Origin: JAOABV01 sp964473505 | GTDB lineage: Bacteria; Hydrothermota; Tepidihabitantia; Tepidihabitantales; CAIPLT01 | Assembly: GCA_964473505.1 (NCBI GenBank) | Contig: CAYYPG010000003.1 | Span: 1-51,544, forward strand | Direction: 5' to 3' | DNA length: 51,544 nt | Shown here: piece by piece, positions 46,401 to 51,544 of the stretch | How positions within the stretch are numbered: position 1 is the first letter of the stretch | How the letters are laid out: each line of letters starts with the position of its first letter | The notes under the pieces: generated by a model | Told to the model about the DNA's origin: nothing | Seen by the model: only the letters and a program-made list of their open reading frames with translations | The model's database searches: none | Translations under genes and position numbers: made by a program

Positions 46401-49301
46401 CTCTATTTGCGAACTGGCATCAAACCAATTATAACTAACCGTATCACCATAAATTGAATTATGGGTTGATTCATAAAAATATCCTGCGCTATCTGGGTTG
46501 CTTGCTGGTGTAGTTCTTGCTCGAGCTTTCATTGTATCATTACTGCGATTGGCATCATCGGCTAAATCCGTATTGACAATCACATAATAAATTTTATTTG
46601 CTGATGGTGTAAATTGTCCATAATTTACTATTTGAGTCGCATTTATCGGTAAAGTTATTATTGACTCTTTAGTAAACACATTTATTCCCTGCATACTATC
46701 AATAATTATTGCTCGTGAAAGGAATGTCGCTTGATTTCTTCCGTAATTTTTTAGTGTTGCCCTAACATTTTGCGAAACTCCACTTTGAAGTCTATCTAAG
46801 GGTGATTGGATAGAATAGACACCAACATCCCATAACGGTAGTGATAATACTCTTATATAATCAATATACATGTTACTTCCATATTGACTTTGCGCCAAAA
46901 ATCCAATATACATTGTACCAGTATCAGGACCAATTATAACTGAATGTTCGGTCCAAGCATTGGTTGGAGAATATCTACCAAATCCTTCCACCCGATAAAA
47001 ATTAATTCCATCAGGAGAAAATTCCACAATAACACTATCCGGATAATTCTGATAGCCATTATCGTGATACATCCAAAACTTTAATTGGACAATAGTTGGT
47101 ATTGTCTCTAATCCAATTGGCGAACTAATCAATCTTGCTTTAGAACCTGCTGGCGCATCCCAACTCTTATAAAAAGCCATGCCAGCTCCTTCATAAGGAC
47201 TACAAGTCGGATTTGTGCCTGAAGTTACTCTTTGCCAATTATAACTACCCGAAATAATAACACTTGACCAACCAGATGGTGGAAATGTTTCGCGATTAAA
47301 ACCTTCGACCAGCATTTCGGAACCGACAAAAACATAACCATTAAGTGTGTCATTAGCACGATTGTTATCTTCGTTTAATTGCGTATAACATTGGGTTGTA
47401 TAACTTCCTGCAGTAGAAAGCCATTCTGGAAATTCAATCGTATCAGTCATATTTACTGCCAGACTAACCGATGAGAGGGTTTGAGAATAACTGTTCCCAA
47501 TCTTGAATGTAACCGAAAAAGTTTCCGGATTACCACCAAAGTTTTTAATAATCACTTTCGGTTCAATTGTTAGACCTTGTACCATTGTGTCTTTGGGTGT
47601 TAAGATGGCAATGACTCCAACATCATGAGGAATGACTACATTTATTGAACCGAAAGCGGTATCATTATTACGCCATTGGTCATTATTAAGTGCAGTGTAG
47701 GCTTGCATCGAATATGTTCCTAAAGTTGCATTCCAGACCGGAAATTGTTTTGTAACTGTATCTCCTGGTCCTAAAATTACCTGATTAATTGTCTGTGAAT
47801 ACACCGAACCAATTTTGAATGTGACCGGGAAAGTATCAGTATAAGTTCCGTAATTCTTAATTAAAACCTTAGGATAGACACTATTTCCTGAGGCAATTGT
47901 TCCTGTGGGTGCAAGAATTGCAACAATGCCAACATCATGAACGTTTCCGCCCATTTGAACAGTAACATTCTTTTCATAAGGAATTAAATTGTGCCCAGTA
48001 ACTGTAACTGACATTATTCCTGGAGTTGGCGGATTAATTGAAAAATTAATAACGCCCGAATTATTTGTATAACCGTATTGATAAACGATACTGTCATTCA
48101 TCATTACACAAACTAACGCATCCCGCACAGGAGTAGAACCGACTTTAACTGTCACTGTATAATTTTGTGGTCCAGTATAAATACTAGTATCGTGAAGCAC
48201 AGTTAATGGTCTTGGAGTACTTGTCCAAAGATTAAGTTCTGGGTCACCTAAAAGATTCCATTCGCGATACCTCGCATCGGACCATTGATTATCAACCAGT
48301 GGTCTAATAGAATCAATCATAAATTTTGCCCGCTTAAAAGCATCGCCTAAAATAGGCATTTTTTCCTCAAAAATTGCTTTATAGAAATGCTGAGCAACCG
48401 TGCCTCGACATCGAGCAAGACCTGAACCCGTAGTGGTTACGGTAGTACCTAAATAACCAACTGCACCTTTAGGATTTTGCACTGTTCCGGCATTCATAAA
48501 CCTATCACCTTGATAAGACGAGGAAGACAGTGTCACCGTCGCACATGTAGCTGAAACAACGATTGGCAGTTTATAACCATTGTTACAATTATTAGGATTT
48601 AAAACAAATGGAGAACCCCAGGTAGTTACAGATTGACCGCGATATAACAGAAATGCTCTACCATTATCTATTGCATTTATGACATTAGTCGTAGAGTGTC
48701 CAAGCAGCCTGGAAAAAGAATCAACTTGAACATATCCTGCATTTCGCCAAAGATTGGCAACATAGCGCACATCATTCCAATACACCGTATCAGAATTTAC
48801 TGGTGGATAGGAACTGTAATCTTCATCAATTAATCCAGTTCCCTTTCTAAACCATAAACTATCGGCAAGATAAGGAGTCCGTTCATAACCCAATGTTTTT
48901 GTTACCAGTAAACTACATTGACTTGCACTTTCACAAGGAAAACGGCCCAGAGAAATGTCCATACGATAATCACCAGTCACATTAGCAAAATAATCGTCAT
49001 ATTTGTTTTGATCGGAATTAATATATGCACCATTTCCCACCAGCAAAACATATTCCGGTCGTGGATTCCAAGTATTATACGCATTGACAATATAATTCTT
49101 GATAGTTGCGATTGCCGACGGTGTTGCACCAATTTGGGAAAGCGTGACAACTTTTGTTGGTACGCCTTTTTTATGTTTCCATTGGGCTAAAGGTAAAATT
49201 GCATTATAGAAATTGTCATGCGTAATAATTAGATATTTTGCACCATTTGAGGCAAAGCTGAAACTGATAAAACCCAATATCAAAAACAAAACTCTTTTCA
49301 T
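43446..49301 (-). CDS. Giant C25-like secreted protein, catalytic His replaced
   Basis: 1951 aa. Signal peptide (1-18); a C25-like domain without a long propeptide (about 20-370); Ig-like and CARDB-like repeats (about 375-675, DVGV.AI..P and KNFG or KNYG motifs); a MAM/jelly-roll-like region (about 680-850, GFNRETFPPSGWSS); more CARDB-like modules around a beta-rich region (about 855-1390); two Fn3-like modules (about 1390-1570, FDWQDV and YYWRVRAG); kelch-like repeats (about 1580-1865); and a T9SS-like CTD (about 1875-1951, GIYFLKY). Where gingipains have GHG, this has RGQSVTTW (Gln223); Cys253 (SATCATV) is kept. The enzyme may therefore be inactive or use another general base. GGAG precedes the ATG. 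It is adjacent to a shorter paralogue. Confidence 0.9.
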   Translation of the reverse strand: MKRVLFLILGFISFSFASNGAKYLIITHDNFYNAILPLAQWKHKKGVPTKVVTLSQIGATPSAIATIKNYIVNAYNTWNPRPEYVLLVGNGAYINSDQNKYDDYFANVTGDYRMDISLGRFPCESASQCSLLVTKTLGYERTPYLADSLWFRKGTGLIDEDYSSYPPVNSDTVYWNDVRYVANLWRNAGYVQVDSFSRLLGHSTTNVINAIDNGRAFLLYRGQSVTTWGSPFVLNPNNCNNGYKLPIVVSATCATVTLSSSSYQGDRFMNAGTVQNPKGAVGYLGTTVTTTGSGLARCRGTVAQHFYKAIFEEKMPILGDAFKRAKFMIDSIRPLVDNQWSDARYREWNLLGDPELNLWTSTPRPLTVLHDTSIYTGPQNYTVTVKVGSTPVRDALVCVMMNDSIVYQYGYTNNSGVINFSINPPTPGIMSVTVTGHNLIPYEKNVTVQMGGNVHDVGIVAILAPTGTIASGNSVYPKVLIKNYGTYTDTFPVTFKIGSVYSQTINQVILGPGDTVTKQFPVWNATLGTYSMQAYTALNNDQWRNNDTAFGSINVVIPHDVGVIAILTPKDTMVQGLTIEPKVIIKNFGGNPETFSVTFKIGNSYSQTLSSVSLAVNMTDTIEFPEWLSTAGSYTTQCYTQLNEDNNRANDTLNGYVFVGSEMLVEGFNRETFPPSGWSSVIISGSYNWQRVTSGTNPTCSPYEGAGMAFYKSWDAPAGSKARLISSPIGLETIPTIVQLKFWMYHDNGYQNYPDSVIVEFSPDGINFYRVEGFGRYSPTNAWTEHSVIIGPDTGTMYIGFLAQSQYGSNMYIDYIRVLSLPLWDVGVYSIQSPLDRLQSGVSQNVRATLKNYGRNQATFLSRAIIIDSMQGINVFTKESIITLPINATQIVNYGQFTPSANKIYYVIVNTDLADDANRSNDTMKARARTTPASNPDSAGYFYESTHNSIYGDTVSYNWFDASSQIELTGWTPSADDGNVKVALPFVFPYYGQSLCSVYVNTNGFLQYPTTFTSQSVANQPLPYGSINNFIGVLWDDLDLRNVYTPRGKVYQYNDPNNEFVVFQWDTVPRYNQTAQRNTFQIILYKDGRIKYQYKRVSTNAQTSSTIGIQAGNGSGNRYLQYNYNGSPSSHIPTTGTAILFNYKKDVGPISIEAPVNSVDSGTTINPIAVVRNYGPNSANINVKFEINDGYSDIQSVTIPGQSFRIISFTPWTARYFGTFTTKCSTLYTDDYNSGNNKITGSVKVRFHDVGAYQIVSPKDTQFVGNLSVIAKFKNYYTRTASCSTKFIIRNESGNIIFAQSGYISNLLADSVRTVDFGNFSALPGKYYTQTYTKLATDDNALNDTIKDSVYVILSAPILTSPNPLETLHTSTPTFDWQDVPMATVYQIQIADTNDFSSRLIDTIVANSQYQYLSPMNNGKYYWRVRAGIPYSVWSETRAFIISTSVTLILPQPNAILNTRTPFFDWQDVNNATQYEIQIDTNQRFSSPMDTTVQISQFQMPAPGLNEGTYFWRVRAGLPYGRWSESRKFTITSSQPGWYRLSGILSNVLNKGVKDGGAMVGVGNYIYAFRGNKSNEFYLFNGTNWVSKESIPFGKKPTDPTKYNIKRVSKGSALCFDGVNKIYATKGNSTREFWVYDLENDTWTSKGFIPPEKGAKAGTSIVFYNGKVYMLVGGRRYGEMNFYVYDTTLNRWYSLNPAPMPDNKPYNAGSCLVIFRDTIFALKGSGNDNYFFAYNVQSNTWSARKNLPLIHPQVTKIKKVKDGGAMTTDHNIIYAIKGGGAQDFWQYLPSLNNWTPLNPVPKLNNDNKSVPKTGAALAYANGRVYLLKGNNTTEFWQYTPAPTLLSPTEPKTAISLMTEKNINILGTKFTVTPNFICHEAKIDFVVSVATQIQIKLYNSTGQIVETILDDYYQGGAYSIRFSTVHLNQGIYFLKYHELGNGKRLVLKIIKK

Positions 49302-49436
49302 CTTACTGCTCCTTTATCAATATATTATATAAAGAATCTAATGGTCTAAAAAATATTGGTAGTCGAGATTCTACAATATCAGGCATAAAACCGAAATTAC
49401 TTTTATGATTGTCCTTTTCAAGTTTGAACATTTGTT

Positions 49437-51059
49437 TTATCTTTTCACTAATTTTTTCACAACCCTTTCTTTTTTATTTTTGACCACAATCATATAAACA
49501 CCGGCTGGAAGATTTTCTAAATTGAGACGAGTTCCTGATTTTTCTTTCTGCATTTGCACTTCTGCATTTTTTATCCTGGCTTGCACATCATAAATTAGCA
49601 CTTGATTAGACTCAGATTCGCTGTTACTCCAGTTAAATTGGACAATATCACGGCAGGGATTGGGTAATATGGTGAGTATAAGTTTTGAATTTTGAGTCTT
49701 AAATCTTAAATCAACATCAGCGACGCCGGTTGTCGAAACACGAATCGTTCCTTCAAATGGCTTGCAATTTTTAGCGGTTACTGTGATAAAAAACATACCC
49801 GAGCTTTGTGGCGGAATGGTAAAATTTATTGTCCCATTACTACTTGTCAAGCCATATCGATAGATGGTATCTTTCATAAGACAGACCAAGGCATTAGCCA
49901 AAGGTATTGTGCCAATTTTAACAGTGGCGGAAATATTAGTTAGGCTGGGTGATATTACCGAATCATATAATACACTTAAAGTTTTAGGCGCGGTCGTCCA
50001 AAGATTAAGTTCTGGGTCACCTAAAAGATTCCATTCGCGGTAACGAATTGAAGTCCATCCTGATGGTCTTATCGAATCCGCAAGAAATTTTCCCCTTTTT
50101 ACCGCATCACCCAGTTTATAATTTCCTTCATAGAAAATTGCCCTAACAATACTAACTGTGACTAATCCCCGCATTTTAGCTAAGTCCGAACCGGTTTCTG
50201 AATTAGTTGTGCCAACAAAGCCAACCGCGCCTTTTGGTACCTCAACACTTCCGGCTCTTAAAAATCTTTCACCTAAATAGTGTGGCTCTAAATAACTCAG
50301 ATTAACCGTCGCACAAGTTCCCGAAATCACAACCGGTAGTTTGTAATGATTATTAGTCTGATTCGGGTCGATATTGAATGGTGACCACCAATTACCCACT
50401 CCTTGTCCGCGAAAGACAACAAATGCTCTGCCATCATTAATTGCATTAATTACATGTCGGGCAGAATCTTGTCTTAATCTTGAAAATGAATCAATATGAA
50501 CATAACTGGCATTTTGCCACAGATTGTAAATATCTCGCATATTCTGCCAATACACTGAATCCACGGCACCAATATCTTCTCTCACAATACCTGTACCTTT
50601 TTTATACCAAAGTGTGTCAGACATACAAGGCATGCGCTCATAACCAAGGGTTTTAGCGACCATAATACTACAATGCACCACAGTGGAACACGAGAATCGG
50701 CCTATTGATAGTTCCATCTTATAGTCTCCGGTCATATTAGCATAATAATCATCATACTTATTTTGGTCAGTTTTAATATGTAAAGGACTACCAACTAATA
50801 AAATATATTCTGGTCTCGGATTCCAAGTATTATATGCATTACTAATATATCTTTTGATTGCCGAAAGCGATTCGGGAGTTGCGTTAAATTCAGAAAGTTT
50901 TACCACTCTCGTTGGTAATCCCTTTTTATGTTTCCATTGGGCTAAAGGTTGAATTGCATCATAAAAGTCGTCGTGAGTGATAATTAAATATTTTGCTCCT
51001 GTTTGAGCCAAGCCTAATTTAAGGGACATCGTGAGAACTAAAATTAGTATTTTTTTCAT
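49437..51059 (-). CDS. C25-like secreted protein with T9SS-type C-terminus, catalytic His replaced
   Basis: 540 aa. Signal peptide (1-19), a C25-like domain (about 20-370), an Ig-like module (about 380-455) and a C-terminal sorting-type domain (about 460-540, ILPNPCRDIVQFNW to GVYMIVV). It is highly similar to the N-terminal 450 residues of the neighbouring 1951-aa protein (GAKYLIITHDDFYDAIQPLA against GAKYLIITHDNFYNAILPLA), so the two arose by tandem duplication. The His position again reads RGQGVGNWW (Gln219), with Cys249 (SGTCATV) kept. The ATG at 51059 fits the signal peptide and has a promoter 44-72 bases upstream. No strong Shine-Dalgarno is visible. Confidence 0.9.
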   Translation of the reverse strand: MKKILILVLTMSLKLGLAQTGAKYLIITHDDFYDAIQPLAQWKHKKGLPTRVVKLSEFNATPESLSAIKRYISNAYNTWNPRPEYILLVGSPLHIKTDQNKYDDYYANMTGDYKMELSIGRFSCSTVVHCSIMVAKTLGYERMPCMSDTLWYKKGTGIVREDIGAVDSVYWQNMRDIYNLWQNASYVHIDSFSRLRQDSARHVINAINDGRAFVVFRGQGVGNWWSPFNIDPNQTNNHYKLPVVISGTCATVNLSYLEPHYLGERFLRAGSVEVPKGAVGFVGTTNSETGSDLAKMRGLVTVSIVRAIFYEGNYKLGDAVKRGKFLADSIRPSGWTSIRYREWNLLGDPELNLWTTAPKTLSVLYDSVISPSLTNISATVKIGTIPLANALVCLMKDTIYRYGLTSSNGTINFTIPPQSSGMFFITVTAKNCKPFEGTIRVSTTGVADVDLRFKTQNSKLILTILPNPCRDIVQFNWSNSESESNQVLIYDVQARIKNAEVQMQKEKSGTRLNLENLPAGVYMIVVKNKKERVVKKLVKR

Positions 51060-51102
51060 TTAATAATACAGAACAGAAAAGAGTCGAAATAGGTATATAA
51101 TA

Positions 51103-51131
51103 ATTTTAAATTAAATTCTTATTAAAGTCAA
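51103..51131 (-). promoter_or_regulatory. Sigma70-type promoter for the C25-like pair
   Basis: Minus-strand TTGACT (51126-51131), 17-bp spacer, TAAAAT (51103-51108). It lies immediately upstream of the 540-aa gene and could also serve the 1951-aa gene 135 bases further on. Confidence 0.5.
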
Positions 51132-51345
51132 GATACTTTTGCAATATGTTTTAAATCTAGCCCAGGTACATGGTTCCCCCTAAAAGGAATAAACGGATTT
51201 GAAAAGTTACAACAAACAGCCTGCATTTCACCAGACCACTGGAACGCATTGATGAAATTAATTCGGAAAAATAAAGTGAATTTTTAGTCTTTTTTGCTAT
51301 TCTTAATGTATCGAATCAAATATTACTTTACTAAGGAGCAATGCT

Positions 51346-51423
51346 ATGCCACCACCAATCGCTTATTATTCAGTGGTCAGAGGAAAGGGTCAAAAATTGA
51401 ATACGAAACCCGCTATAACCTAG
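51346..51423 (+). CDS. 25-codon open frame abutting the CRISPR array
   Basis: ATG at 51346 with AAGGAG (51333-51338) at ideal 7-base spacing. It encodes MPPPIAYYSVVRGKGQKLN and a few more residues, then stops at TAG (51421-51423), whose last base is the first base of the first repeat. This may be a gene remnant truncated where the array begins. YYSVVRGKG faintly resembles the viroplasmin/RNase H N-terminal motif, but that is too short to assign. It could equally be a chance frame in a leader-like flank. Confidence 0.3.
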   Translation: MPPPIAYYSVVRGKGQKLNTKPAIT

Positions 51424-51544
51424 TAATGATGGCATTACAACAAGGGATTAAACTGTAAGTTTTGAATTTTTCTGAGATCACATCTTTCGAGTAATGATGG
51501 CATTATAACAAGGGATTAAACCAACGGCTCGCTTTTTGGTGTAT
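51423..51544. CRISPR. Edge of a CRISPR array (two repeats visible)
   Basis: 31-bp repeats at 51423-51453 and 51491-51521, identical except for one C/T difference (CATTACAAC against CATTATAAC). They contain the hairpin GTAATG-ATGG-CATTAC and end AAGGGATTAAAC. The spacer between is 37 bp (51454-51490); a second spacer starts at 51522 and runs off the window. The A before each repeat is shared, so the repeat may be 32 bp. The single-base variant at the outer repeat would fit the leader-distal end of an array continuing to the right. No cas gene lies in the window. Confidence 0.8.

Overview
The window is AT-rich bacterial chromosome with unusually long, repeat-filled intergenic stretches. Three gingipain-type (C25) proteins, two subtilisins and one kelch-like protein carry signal peptides; where their C-termini are visible they end in T9SS-type (PNPF...G.YFL) or FlgD-like sorting modules. 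With TPR proteins, a Mut7-C protein, an Etf/Hdr-like redox cluster and ParAB, this suggests an uncultured anaerobe of the FCB/WOR-3 type. That placement is inference from gene content; no rRNA is present.

Layout. 1-2078 (-): 3'-truncated C25 peptidase with intact His/Cys. 2079-3478: intergenic repeats, then tRNA-Asn. 3805-6956 (-): small membrane protein translationally coupled to a subtilisin whose catalytic domain is split by a BNR-like insert. 6996-7675 (-): five tRNAs (Lys, Arg, His, Arg, Pro). 8429-11157 (-): cluster of a YidD-TPR-membrane fusion, a small anchored protein and a TPR-membrane paralogue. 11647-16207 (-): RNase G and a radical SAM/DUF2344 fusion. 18175-21412 (+): sensor kinase with a frame-broken N-terminal PAS, plus two lone receivers. 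21892-25467 (+): large secreted subtilisin. 25719-28331 (+): parA, parB, M23 peptidase. 28520-28963 (-): Mut7-C protein. 29276-33551 (+): mgtE and uvrA. 34001-36454 (-): TPR protein. 36887-40004 (+): etfB, etfA, Hdr-like Fe-S protein. 41152-51059 (-): kelch-like secreted protein and two C25-like paralogues in which the catalytic His aligns with Gln. 51422-51544: edge of a CRISPR array.

The most unusual content lies between and inside genes. A MITE-like element of about 106-110 bp, with inverted ends near AGAACTCTGA and 7-9 bp target duplications, has four clear copies (3601, 9649, 11277, 17179) and probable decayed ones. One copy sits in frame inside a protein gene, adding exactly 39 codons. 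Another is inserted into a diverged 0.7-kb intergenic duplication whose partner at 3017 preserves the unoccupied site. A second structured repeat family (3099, 40561, 40928), a 12-bp GC-rich minisatellite (40451) and a 92-bp duplication of a gene start (11099) add to this. Three secreted proteins share a kelch-like/sorting-domain cassette; for two of them it extends to a matching terminator hairpin.

Starts were chosen by family fit and Shine-Dalgarno. Strong GGAGG sites precede most of the secreted-protein genes, while many housekeeping genes lack a visible one. Several near-consensus -35/-10 pairs (TTGACA/TTGACT with TATAAT/TAAAAT) were located by eye.
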